From positions 3,720,001 to 3,784,000 of the forward strand of contig JACKHM010000001.1 of the NCBI GenBank assembly GCA_020638995.1: a DNA stretch of 64,000 nucleotides, given 5' to 3'. Each line of letters opens with the position of its first letter. The stretch's first letter is position 1. This document shows, in pieces, positions 10,353 through 18,726 of this stretch. The translations under genes were made by a program, and so were the position numbers. The notes beneath the pieces were generated by a model. The model saw only the letters and a list, made by a program, of their open reading frames with translations, had not been told where the DNA came from and made no database searches. The stretch comes from Planctomycetaceae bacterium (GTDB lineage Bacteria; Planctomycetota; Planctomycetia; Pirellulales; Pirellulaceae).

Positions 10353-11454
10353 ATGGACTCAGATCTCAAAGACCGAGCTGAAACGATTCAGGAGCAGATC
10401 GTCAATTTACGAGACAGTCTTTGACTACGATTCCAAAGTTGCTCAGATCAAAGAGATCGAAGCCAAGATGGGGGCTCCCGGATTCTGGGACAACCAAGAG
10501 AAGGCGCAACAGGCGGTCGCAGAACTCAAGACGCTGCGATCGCTGATCAAACCAATGGGTGCGGCGCTAATCGCGGCCGATGATCTGACCGGCTTGATCG
10601 AGATGGCCGAAGAGGACGAATCGCTCGCTGCCGAAGTGGCGGGAGAGATTAAGCGACTGGAGGCGGTCGTCGAAGACTTGGAATTGAAGGCGTTGCTTAA
10701 TGGTCCCCACGATGCAGCGGGGGCGATCATGAGTATCCATGCTCGCGACGGAGGCACAGACGCCAACGACTGGGCCGAGATGTTGTTGCGAATGTATATG
10801 CAATGGGCTCAGAAGAATGATTACAGTGTCGAGTTGATGGATCGCAACGACAACGAAGAAGCCGGCATCAACAGCGCTACGATCGCGATTCGTGGCCCAA
10901 TGGCCTACGGCTACCTCAAGGGTGAAACGGGGATGCACCGACTGGTCCGGATTAGCCCGTTTAACTCGGAAGGAAAGCGACAGACGAGTTTCGCAGCGGT
11001 CGATGTGTCTCCAGAAATTTCCGACGACTTTGAAGTCGAAATCGATGAAGCTGACGTTCGAGTCGACACGTTTCGGGCCAGCGGAGCCGGTGGTCAGCAT
11101 GTGAATAAGACGGACAGTGCGATTAGGCTGACCCATGAGCCAACGGGAACGGTCGTGCAGTGCCAGAACGAAAGAAGCCAACACAAGAATCGTGCTACGG
11201 CTTGGAAGATGTTGCGAGCCAAGATGGCGCAATTCGAGGAGGAGAAACGTGAAGCCGAGGAGGACGAACGCTACAAAACGAAAGCGCGTGTAGGTTTTGG
11301 ATCGCAGATTCGCAATTACTTCTTACATCCCGATCAACGGGTCAAGGACGCGCGAACTGGATATAGCGTGGGAAATTTTCACAACGTGCTGGACGGTTAC
11401 ATTCAAGAGTTCCTAGATGCGTACCTGAGTTGGCGCGTCGGACAAGATCAGTAG
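10353..11454 (+). CDS. prfB: Peptide chain release factor 2 (programmed +1 frameshift)
   Basis: Release factor 2 recognises UGA and UAA stop codons and hydrolyses peptidyl-tRNA. The gene starts at ATG 10353 and reads 23 codons (MDSDLKDRAETIQEQ...) to an in-frame TGA at 10422-10424. A +1 shift at CTTTGAC then joins the long frame from 10423 to 11454, so the coding region is 10353-10421 plus 10423-11454. The product is about 366 residues, the usual RF2 length. The SPF anticodon-mimic tripeptide (RISPFNSEG) and the catalytic GGQ (GAGGQHVNKTDSA) are present. Reading the long frame upstream of the shift gives only an unrelated spurious N-terminus. It is followed after 34 bp by a small conserved-looking gene. 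Confidence 0.95.
10419..10425 (+). promoter_or_regulatory. Programmed +1 frameshift site of prfB
   Basis: The slippery sequence CTT-TGA-C is identical to the canonical RF2 autoregulatory site. When RF2 is scarce, ribosomes pause at TGA and slip forward one base to read GAC (Asp), giving the conserved L-D-Y-D junction. In E. coli an AGGGGG Shine-Dalgarno lies three bases upstream and stimulates the shift. Here the equivalent bases are CGAGAC, at best a weak match. Confidence 0.93.
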
Positions 11455-11488
11455 TCGAGTCGCGGCTCGCTAGCATAGGAATCGCCTC

Positions 11489-12055
11489 GTGGAAGATCGC
11501 TCGCCTGCTGCTTTGGCTGTCGTGAATGCCGACGGCATCGGCCTGCAGGTTCAGTTCCGGTGGATGAAGGACCGCCATAGCCATACGATCAATTTGTTAT
11601 TCGAGAACCGGACGATTCCGGTTCTCGAATCGCTGGAAGGAACCGATGTCGAACCGTGGCCGGAAAGCCCACCACTCCAGCAACTTAGTATTGAAGAGTT
11701 GCGACCTTCGACCCGGGCCGCATTGTTGGTGGGTATGGCAGGCCAAAGCCATTGGTCGATGAGTGTCGAGCCTAACCCAGCAGAGATGGAATTTCAGTTC
11801 GATGTCGCCTGTCGGTTGCGCGCGGCTGCAGGACATCTGGGCACTGCCTATCGGTTACTTTCAGGCGGGAGTGTTAACGCCAACATGGATAGTGCCACGA
11901 TTGACATCGACGGTCGTAGGCTTGCGATTATGTGTGATCGAGATCCGCCAGCCGCTTCCAAAATCAAGGAAAGCAGTGATGTAATGCGGATCGAACCAAA
12001 GACGATTGGTTCCGCTGGAACGACTCGATGGCGCTACGCGGTCGGTTTGAAGTAG
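11489..12055 (+). CDS. Conserved hypothetical protein downstream of prfB
   Basis: A 188-residue, probably cytoplasmic protein with no signal peptide, membrane segment or motif I recognise. The GTG start at 11489 is supported by an AGGA eight bases upstream. The composition looks like a folded beta-rich protein (FRWMKDRHSHTINLLFENR; SATIDIDGRRLAIMCDRD). It begins 34 bp after the prfB stop and is probably co-transcribed with it. The function is unknown; context alone would allow a link to translation, but this is weak. Confidence 0.7.
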   Translation: MEDRSPAALAVVNADGIGLQVQFRWMKDRHSHTINLLFENRTIPVLESLEGTDVEPWPESPPLQQLSIEELRPSTRAALLVGMAGQSHWSMSVEPNPAEMEFQFDVACRLRAAAGHLGTAYRLLSGGSVNANMDSATIDIDGRRLAIMCDRDPPAASKIKESSDVMRIEPKTIGSAGTTRWRYAVGLK

Positions 12056-12225
12056 TTACGCGCACCGATTGACGGCTCTAATGCAATCTTGCCCGCTCGC
12101 CACTTGGACTTCGTCATTACCTGTGTTGTGGCCTTGATTTCGGAGCGATCCAGGACAAAAATGACGGCTCCCAAGTAGTCTAATTGCTAACGATTGGGCG
12201 AAATCTCCACAGATAGGTTCCGAAC

Positions 12226-13068
12226 ATGGTCTTCGAGCGTATTGAGAAGCTAAAGCAACAGTATACAGACAAATACGTTACGGTCGACGAAAGTCGCCCC
12301 GAACTGAAACGCTTTGGTGGGATGACCGGAACTGTTCGGACAGTAAATATGAGCGGTCGAGCTTTGGTTGAGTTCGACGCAAATTCAAATATCGGCTGGT
12401 ACGATATCGATCTCGACTTCTTGAAGGTCATCGACGCGCCGCTGCCCAAGGTCGAGGCAAATAAGAGCGAAGCCAAAGCCAGCCCGAAGGCATCAAGTCC
12501 CGCCCCAAAGGCAGCGCCGGCTGCGAAACCAGCGAGCGGTGGCGGCATGTCGGTCGCGGACATGCTGGCGGCGGCCCGTGGCAAAGGCGGTGGAAACGCG
12601 CCGGCGGCGAAGCCCTCGAGCGCAGCTGATATCATGGCTGCCGCTCGAAGTCAAAAAGGCGGAGCCGCTCCAGCAAAGGTGGATCCTAAATCGATGAGCG
12701 TTGCTGATATGCTGGCAGCTGCGCGAGGTGGGAAGTCCGGCAGCCCGGCGGTGGCGGCGAAACCAGCAGCTGCACCAAAGAAGGATCCGAAGTCAATGAG
12801 CGTCGCCGAAATGCTTGCTGCCGCCCGCGGTGAGGCGAGCGGCGCGGCACCGACCGCGGCTCCCGTCGCCGCTGATCCAAAAGCGGGCGTACGCGATTTG
12901 CTTGAGTCCGCGCGAAAAACCAAACCGGGTGCTGTGGCGGAAGCACCTGAGCCAGCTGAAGAGGCACCGGCTAGTGAGCCTTCGCCGACCGCAACCGGGG
13001 GTCGCAGAAACGATATTACGTCGGTTGCCGACCAACTCGCCTATTGCCGAAAAACCGACGCTCGTTAG
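12226..13068 (+). CDS. Repeat protein: SH3/KOW-like N-terminus plus six SVADMLAAARG-type motifs
   Basis: A 280-residue protein in two parts. Residues 1-70 look like a small beta barrel of KOW/SH3 type (GGMTGTVRTVNMSGRALVEF, then WYDIDLDFLKVID). The rest is a low-complexity Ala/Lys/Pro linker carrying six copies of a short amphipathic motif: MSVADMLAAARG at 108-119, 157-168 and 191-202 (AEM in the last), SAADIMAAARS at 132-142, GVRDLLESARK at 221-231 and SVADQLAYCRK at 266-276. DPKSM precedes two of them. There is no signal peptide or membrane segment. Repeated short helices on a flexible tether suggest a multivalent docking or scaffold protein, but this is inference. No family name can be given. 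Confidence 0.75.
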   Translation: MVFERIEKLKQQYTDKYVTVDESRPELKRFGGMTGTVRTVNMSGRALVEFDANSNIGWYDIDLDFLKVIDAPLPKVEANKSEAKASPKASSPAPKAAPAAKPASGGGMSVADMLAAARGKGGGNAPAAKPSSAADIMAAARSQKGGAAPAKVDPKSMSVADMLAAARGGKSGSPAVAAKPAAAPKKDPKSMSVAEMLAAARGEASGAAPTAAPVAADPKAGVRDLLESARKTKPGAVAEAPEPAEEAPASEPSPTATGGRRNDITSVADQLAYCRKTDAR

Positions 13069-13280
13069 CAGTGCTCGTCGCCGTCGACCACTAGCCGGTT
13101 GGCTGTGGAGATCTTAGGTCATGACGGCAATTCTCTCGCAGAATTGCAAGGCTTCGCTGTACTCGCCAACTACCGTGTTAGTTGGCTCCGCTAGGGTTCG
13201 TTTGATCTCACGCCATAGGCGGCTTACCGGCTCTTTCACCTGCAGCGTTCGTGGGCGGAGCGGACTCAACAGTAAGCTCC

Positions 13281-14150
13281 TCACTTCGGTCGATTTACGG
13301 CTTCCAAGACGGCAGTCGTCGCTTGCGACTTGTTAAGTACGTAGAAATGAATTCCAGGAACTTCAGCGTCAATTAAGTTTTGCACCTGTTTCGTGGCGAA
13401 GTCGACGCCCACTTGGAATTGCCATTGCTCATCTTCACGCTGACCAAGATCATTTACAAACTGTTCAGGCAGGCGCGCAGCACACATTGAAGTGATGCGT
13501 TGAATTTGGGCTAGACTAGTGACAGGCAGGATTCCGGGGACCAATGGAACGTGAATTCCGGCCGCAGCGCAGCGGTCTCGAAACCGAAAGAAGTCGTCGT
13601 TGTCGTAAAACAACTGAGTTACAACAACATCGGCGCCCGCATCGACTTTCCGCTTAAGATTCTCCAAGTCGATCTCGGGGCTCGGAGCTTCCTGGTGCGT
13701 TTCCGGGTACCCAGCCACCGCGATGCCGAAATTCGTAAACTCGCTGTGAATGAGCGACACCAGTTCATTCGCATAGCTGAGCCCGCCTTTCACGGCCTGA
13801 AAACTTGATTCACCACGTGGAGGATCGCCTCGCAGGGCGACGATGTAATCCACATCGCGATCGGCTGCCTCTTTTAGGTAGGCTCGCAATTGATCAACCG
13901 TTGAGCCGACACAAGTGAGGTGCGATGCGACCGGCAGATGGTAGCGCTGCTTGACCTGCTCGACGATACCGAGTGTCTTCTCTTGTGTCGATCCACCTGC
14001 ACCGTAGGTACAGGTGATGAAGTCGGGTTTAAACTCGACAAGCTGATCGACATGCCGATACATCGCTTCTTCGCCAGCCTCAGTCTTGGGCGGGAATAAC
14101 TCGAACGAAAGCCCCAATTTCCCAGGCCCGTAGTGTTTAGTGAGTGTCAT
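13281..14150 (-). CDS. metF: 5,10-methylenetetrahydrofolate reductase
   Basis: A 289-residue FAD enzyme that reduces methylene-THF to methyl-THF for methionine synthesis. The family signature is clear: LSFELFPPKTEAGEE at the N-terminus with the catalytic Glu in FELFPPK, then TCTYGAGGSTQEKT, VASHLTCVG, ALRGDPP and QLFYDNDDFFRF. The length matches the bacterial catalytic domain, with no regulatory C-terminal extension. It lies 65 bp after the GlmU-like gene on the same strand and may be co-transcribed. No riboswitch-like structure was recognised upstream. Confidence 0.97.
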   Translation of the reverse strand: MTLTKHYGPGKLGLSFELFPPKTEAGEEAMYRHVDQLVEFKPDFITCTYGAGGSTQEKTLGIVEQVKQRYHLPVASHLTCVGSTVDQLRAYLKEAADRDVDYIVALRGDPPRGESSFQAVKGGLSYANELVSLIHSEFTNFGIAVAGYPETHQEAPSPEIDLENLKRKVDAGADVVVTQLFYDNDDFFRFRDRCAAAGIHVPLVPGILPVTSLAQIQRITSMCAARLPEQFVNDLGQREDEQWQFQVGVDFATKQVQNLIDAEVPGIHFYVLNKSQATTAVLEAVNRPK

Positions 14151-14215
14151 GTTGTAACTCTAGAAATCGAAGGTCGGTTATCATATCGGTGGCGACGTCA
14201 ATCGAAACTCGCCCG

Positions 14216-15481
14216 TTATAAAGATAGTGGGTCGCCGGCGAGTTGTCGCTCGTCGCGACTCAATTCGTACATGTCGTGGAGCAATTGCACGTCGCACGGA
14301 CGCTGCTCGACTTTGCGGCGGCGAAACATCCGTTGCTGCGTCGCGATCATCACCTCGGGTGGCAATTCGGTCACTTGGCCAAAGAGCCTCGCATAGTTCA
14401 CATAGCTTGGCACGTTGGTGGTTACAAATCCGTATAACATGCTGCACACTCCGATCGACTTACCGGTGAAGATGCTGGTATTGATTGCAGATTTCGAATA
14501 GTCCCCGACGATACAACCGACGAATTGCATTCCAGTCGCAACCTTCTCGCCTTGGTGGTCTATGTTGACGGTGCCGTAAGTATTCTTCAGATCGCTGTTG
14601 CACGTCCCAGCACCAAGATTAATCCAGCTTCCGAGGTAGCTGTGCCCTAGGAAACCGTGGTGCTGTTTGTTCGTGTACGGTTCGATGACCGACGCCTCGA
14701 CTTCGCCCCCAATTTTTGTCGTATGCCCGATAGTAACAGCGTCTTTTACTGCTGCGTGTTCAATCAGCTTTGCACCGTGCCCAATGTGCGCGGGTCCATT
14801 CAAGTAACAAAATGGTCCGGTTACCGCATTGCTCTCTAAGATGACCGGACCGGAAGACGTATCCGTAACAACGTACTGGCCAAGCCTTGCGTTCTCGCCG
14901 AGAAACACACCGTCGGCCACTTCCTCATACGATCCGATCGACAATCGATACTCGAGGTTTTCGGCCAAGATCTGCATGTTGTAGCGGACGATGTCGTGCG
15001 GATACTGTAACAATTGCAGCTCGTGTTCTAACGACGCAAGCTGCTCGACGCCAAGGCGTTTCAACACGCCCGGCATTTGCGCCACCGTGAGCCGCTTTTC
15101 GGCAACACCCTGATTGTGCGGGACGGCACCTTTAGGCTGCACGAACGCCATCGCGAGTTCGCCCTCGTGAAACACGAAACCCTCACGGTTGTCATTAATG
15201 ATCCGTTGGAGGGATTCAAAGCTCGATCGCGAGGGGACAACGCGAGCATTAACAAACAGCAGCTGTTCCGTACCCGCCTCTACCGTTTCGCTCAGTCCGG
15301 GATAGTCCTGGATCTGGATCTCCGCCAGGTGCGGTCGGACAACTCCGACAATCGAAGTCCCAAGTTGCTCCAACCAATCCAGCAACCGAAAACCGCCACA
15401 GCTAATGGCGTAGGTTGGACGCCCCAGCGTGACAGGGTAAAGTCGCGGCACATGCTCGTCCTCGAACACAATAATGGTCAT
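14216..15481 (-). CDS. Alternative GlmU-like sugar nucleotidyltransferase/acyltransferase
   Basis: A 421-residue protein resembling the alternative bacterial GlmU family: an N-terminal nucleotidyltransferase-like domain (MTIIVFEDEHVPRLYPVTLGR) and a C-terminal left-handed beta helix with hexapeptide-type turns (IGHGAKLIEHAAVKDAVTIG; LGAGTCNSDLKNTYG). The likely role is UDP-GlcNAc or related sugar-nucleotide synthesis. The start at 15481 is preferred over an in-frame ATG ten codons upstream because MTIIVFEDE matches the family start and an AAGGA lies about ten bases ahead. It diverges from a Gfo/Idh/MocA gene. The exact substrate is uncertain. Confidence 0.82.
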   Translation of the reverse strand: MTIIVFEDEHVPRLYPVTLGRPTYAISCGGFRLLDWLEQLGTSIVGVVRPHLAEIQIQDYPGLSETVEAGTEQLLFVNARVVPSRSSFESLQRIINDNREGFVFHEGELAMAFVQPKGAVPHNQGVAEKRLTVAQMPGVLKRLGVEQLASLEHELQLLQYPHDIVRYNMQILAENLEYRLSIGSYEEVADGVFLGENARLGQYVVTDTSSGPVILESNAVTGPFCYLNGPAHIGHGAKLIEHAAVKDAVTIGHTTKIGGEVEASVIEPYTNKQHHGFLGHSYLGSWINLGAGTCNSDLKNTYGTVNIDHQGEKVATGMQFVGCIVGDYSKSAINTSIFTGKSIGVCSMLYGFVTTNVPSYVNYARLFGQVTELPPEVMIATQQRMFRRRKVEQRPCDVQLLHDMYELSRDERQLAGDPLSL

Positions 15482-15862
15482 ATTTCGCCGATCCTTCGTC
15501 GAGACGAGCATTTGCGGTTCTTTGACTTCCCGCTCAACGGGGCAGTATCGACAGGCGTACCGACACCGTCAAGCTCGGTTTAGATGTGAGATTTGCGGAG
15601 GTTGCTGGTCGCGCCCTACGATGGACGCCCTGCTTCCGCCGGGGCAAGTAAGATCTGACGCCCGGGTTGCGAACCCCGTATTCGGGCAGATAGAATTCGT
15701 CCTTCAGCGGCGACGCGACTCTCGTTGTCAGCGGGATTCTAGTTCTTCAAGCAGCCTGATGACACCTCAGCGATGCAGTCCCCGTTAGCTCAGCGTTAAC
15801 CCGCGAGAGCTGACGAATTGGTCGTCACACGTCGTTTCATATCAAATGGAGATTTTCTCAGC
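15482..15862. other. Divergent intergenic region
   Basis: This 380-bp spacer lies between the minus-strand GlmU-like gene and the plus-strand oxidoreductase and must hold promoters for both. It contains a GGGTT-GCG-AACCC mini-hairpin nested near 15660-15690, but no gene or recognised RNA. Confidence 0.5.
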
Positions 15863-17020
15863 ATGGCATCGAAGATCGCAGCCGGAATCATTGGTACAGG
15901 CTTCATTGGCCCAGCTCACGTCGAAGCCGCTCGGCGCTTGGGAAATGTTGAAATGATCGCCGTCGCCGAAGCAAATGCCGACCTGGCCAAGGCGAAAGCC
16001 GACGCCATGTCGATTCCCAGGTCCTACGGCAGCTATCAAGAGCTGTTGGCGGATCCTGATATCCAGGTGGTACATAACTGCACGCCGAATCACCTGCATC
16101 ATCAGGTGAACAAAGACATTCTGGCGGCGGGCAAGCATGTGATCAGCGAAAAGCCACTCGCCATGAGCACGGCCGAAAGCAGCGAACTCGTGGCGCTCGC
16201 CAAAAAGTCAGGATTGATCCATGCCGTCGATTTCAACTATCGATACTACCCGCTCATTCAGCACGCACGCGAAATGGTCAAGGCCGGTGATGTCGGCGAT
16301 GTATTCTCCATCCATGGATCTTATCTTCAAGATTGGCTGTTTAAGGACACCGATTGGAATTGGCGATTAATTCCTGCCTTATCCGGTGACAGCCGAGCGA
16401 TAGCTGATATCGGAAGCCACTGGTGCGACCTGTTGCAGTTCATCACTGGACTGACAATCACAAAGGTGCTTGCAGACCTGCGCACCGTTCATAAGACGCG
16501 TCAGAAGCCCAAAAAGGAAGTGGAAACATACGCAGGCAAGGTGCTTGCGGCGGAGGACTACGAACCCCAGGAAATCAATACGGAAGACTACGCATCGGTG
16601 TTGATCGAGTTGTCTAATGGAGCACACGGGGTCTTTACCGTAAGCCAAGTTTCGGCGGGCCGTAAGAACCGGTTGTACTTTGAGATCGATGGCTCCAAGT
16701 GTGCCTTGGCCTGGGATCAAGAAAACCCCAACGAGATGTGGCTTGGACATCGAGACAAGGCGAACGAAGTGTTGGCGAAAGATCCTTCTTTGCTCCATGC
16801 CGGGGCACGTGAGTACGCGCACTACCCAGGCGGTCACTCCGAGGGCTATCCCGATGGCCCGAAGAATCTGTTTCGCAATGTTTACCGCGCTGTCGAAGCG
16901 GGCGAGATGCCGGAAAATCCGGACTGGAGTACGTTCGAGGATGGCCACAAAGAGGTCGCGATTTGCGAAGCCGTACTCGCTAGCCACAAGGCTCAGCGTT
17001 GGGTCGAAGTGCAATACTAG
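15863..17020 (+). CDS. Gfo/Idh/MocA-family oxidoreductase
   Basis: A 385-residue NAD(P)-dependent dehydrogenase of the glucose-fructose/inositol oxidoreductase family. The Rossmann motif GIIGTGFIGPAH is at the N-terminus, the conserved EKPLAMS lies near residue 95, and the catalytic-region NYRYYP follows. The Met at 15863 is preferred over an in-frame Met 15 codons upstream because the mature Rossmann strand starts at once (MASKIAAGIIGTG) and GGAG precedes it. There is no signal peptide, so it is cytosolic. It is followed by a second family member 96 bp downstream; the pair probably acts in one sugar or polyol pathway. The substrate is unknown. Confidence 0.88.
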   Translation: MASKIAAGIIGTGFIGPAHVEAARRLGNVEMIAVAEANADLAKAKADAMSIPRSYGSYQELLADPDIQVVHNCTPNHLHHQVNKDILAAGKHVISEKPLAMSTAESSELVALAKKSGLIHAVDFNYRYYPLIQHAREMVKAGDVGDVFSIHGSYLQDWLFKDTDWNWRLIPALSGDSRAIADIGSHWCDLLQFITGLTITKVLADLRTVHKTRQKPKKEVETYAGKVLAAEDYEPQEINTEDYASVLIELSNGAHGVFTVSQVSAGRKNRLYFEIDGSKCALAWDQENPNEMWLGHRDKANEVLAKDPSLLHAGAREYAHYPGGHSEGYPDGPKNLFRNVYRAVEAGEMPENPDWSTFEDGHKEVAICEAVLASHKAQRWVEVQY

Positions 17021-17116
17021 TCACCGATTGCAACCTTTTGAGGATTTCCGGTCACATCGAAAGATCGAAGCGAAGCAAAAACAGACGCCCACTCGCAGTC
17101 AAACAGGAGTTGAGCC

Positions 17117-18307
17117 ATGCCAGATGGAACATGCAACATAGCGCTGGTCGGTACAAAATTCATGGGCCGTGCACATTCGAATGCGTACTTAAATGCAGCG
17201 AAGTTCTTTGATCTCCCCGTGACCCCAGTCATGCACACTGTGGCCGCGCGGAACGAAGAAGAGACGAAGTCGTTCGCGCAGCGTTGGGGTTGGCAGCATG
17301 CGACGACGGACTGGAAAGCCGCTGTAGCTAACTCGGAGATTGATTTGGTCGATGTTGTGACACCCAACAATGTTCACACCGATCATACGATAGCAGCACT
17401 TGAAGCTGGGAAGCATGTCGCTTGTGAAAAGCCGCTTGCCAACACGTTGGAAAATGCGAGGCAAATGGTCGCAGCCGCTGAGAAGGCGAAAGGGAAGACC
17501 TTCGTATGGTACAACTATCGCCGCTGTCCAGCCGTAGCTTTTGCCCATCAGCTTTGCAAGCAAGGCAAGTTGGGCCGTATCTACCAAATTCGCGGATGTT
17601 ACTTGCAGGACTGGGCAGGTCCGGATACGCCGTTGATGTGGCGGTTCGATGGCGAAGTCGCAGGTAGCGGGTCGTTGGGTGATCTGTGCGCACATACGAT
17701 CGATACGGCTCGGTTCATCACCGGTGACGAGGTAACGGAGGTGATTGGCGCTACTATGGAAACAGTGATCAAAGAACGAGTCATTCTCGAGTCAACGGGC
17801 GGCGAAATTTCTGGTCGCGGCGCTGCAACGAGTTCAAAATTGGGAAAGAGCACCGTCGACGATATCGTGCTATTTGTGGCAAGAATGGAGAGTGGTGCAG
17901 CGGCGACGTTCGAGGCGACGCGACTGTCGACCGGATACAAAAACGCCAACCGCATCGAGATTCACGGCGAGAAAGGTGCGATCCGTTTCAACTTTGAGCG
18001 GATGAATGAGTTGGATTGGTACGATGCAACGCTGCCCGAGGAACTGCAAGGTTGGTCAACCATTAATGTGACCAATGGCAACGCAAATCATCCCTATGCG
18101 TCCGCTTGGTGGCCCGTTGCACACGTCCTGGGCTACGAACACAGTTTCGTGAACCAAGCGGCTGATATTTTTAACGTGTTGGGAGGCGGCGACGCGGTCG
18201 TTCCACTACCTGATTTCGCCGATGCCTACAAAGTCCAGCGCGTTCTCGCCGCAGTGGTGGAGTCAGATAAGAATCGCAGCCCCGTCAGTCTGGCGGAAAT
18301 CAAGTGA
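17117..18307 (+). CDS. Gfo/Idh/MocA-family oxidoreductase
   Basis: A 396-residue relative of the preceding gene, with N-terminal IALVGTKFMGRAHSNAY (Rossmann fold), ACEKPLANT and YNYRRCPAVAFAH in the expected order. The GxGxxG motif is altered to GTKFMG. It shares the family scaffold but differs enough in sequence that it is not a recent duplicate. Cytosolic. A strong intrinsic terminator follows 40 bp after the stop, so this gene ends the transcription unit. In planctomycetes such pairs often accompany sugar isomerase genes, but none is next to them here. Confidence 0.88.
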   Translation: MPDGTCNIALVGTKFMGRAHSNAYLNAAKFFDLPVTPVMHTVAARNEEETKSFAQRWGWQHATTDWKAAVANSEIDLVDVVTPNNVHTDHTIAALEAGKHVACEKPLANTLENARQMVAAAEKAKGKTFVWYNYRRCPAVAFAHQLCKQGKLGRIYQIRGCYLQDWAGPDTPLMWRFDGEVAGSGSLGDLCAHTIDTARFITGDEVTEVIGATMETVIKERVILESTGGEISGRGAATSSKLGKSTVDDIVLFVARMESGAAATFEATRLSTGYKNANRIEIHGEKGAIRFNFERMNELDWYDATLPEELQGWSTINVTNGNANHPYASAWWPVAHVLGYEHSFVNQAADIFNVLGGGDAVVPLPDFADAYKVQRVLAAVVESDKNRSPVSLAEIK

Positions 18308-18347
18308 TCGTCGACCGCGTTTCGGTCACTTTGGGTCCGTACACAAA

Positions 18348-18376
18348 AAAAGCCGCCTGAAAATCAGGCGGCTTTT
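18348..18376 (+). terminator. Rho-independent terminator after the Gfo/Idh/MocA pair
   Basis: A 13-bp stem built from AAAAGCCGCCTGA (18348-18360) and its complement TCAGGCGGCTTTT (18364-18376) with an AAA loop, followed by CTTATC. It lies 40 bp after the oxidoreductase stop codon and is the clearest intrinsic terminator in the window. Confidence 0.9.
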
Positions 18377-18726
18377 CTTATCTTGGAGGGCCGTGGTGTT
18401 CGGCTCTTTCGAGACCGCGTCCACCATGGCGCCTTTGTTGATAAAAGAAACCCCGGTCGATTGCAGCGAGTGGAGTCGCTGGAAGAAAAACGAAGATCAG
18501 GCGTGCTTCTGCACTTGCCGTTGGTTGATCTTGGTTAATCCAAATTATTGGTCCCTCTGCCGGAATGCAGACCGGAGGATTCTTGTTCGCTCAAGTATAC
18601 TCCACGAATCGCGTGAAGTCTTTCAACAGAAGCAATTAATCGGCAGATTGACCGTCGAGGTTGCGTCGAATTACCGGAATTCGACACGGTTCAAGTAGAA
18701 GCAATATCCGTGCCAACTCCAGGCGG
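18377..18726. other. Convergent intergenic region with a short palindrome
   Basis: This 350-bp stretch between converging genes has no convincing gene. It holds GTCGAATT (18665-18672) and AATTCGAC (18678-18685), a perfect 8-bp inverted repeat with a 5-bp spacer, about 40 bp beyond the stop of the minus-strand dockerin gene. It could be that gene's 3' hairpin but lacks a U tract. Confidence 0.4.

Noticed and set aside
10567..11232. 221-residue minus-strand open frame over prfB
   Set aside because: Antisense shadow; no family resemblance.
12540..12840. DNA-level tandem repeat or CRISPR-like array
   Set aside because: The repeats are in the protein and vary at the DNA level with unequal spacing; no array structure.
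15655..15690. Nested hairpin GGGTT-GCG-AACCC suggesting a small RNA
   Set aside because: Stem is only five pairs, no promoter or terminator is attached; kept only as a note on the spacer.
16379..17014. 211-residue minus-strand open frame over the first Gfo/Idh/MocA gene
   Set aside because: Antisense shadow of a conserved oxidoreductase.
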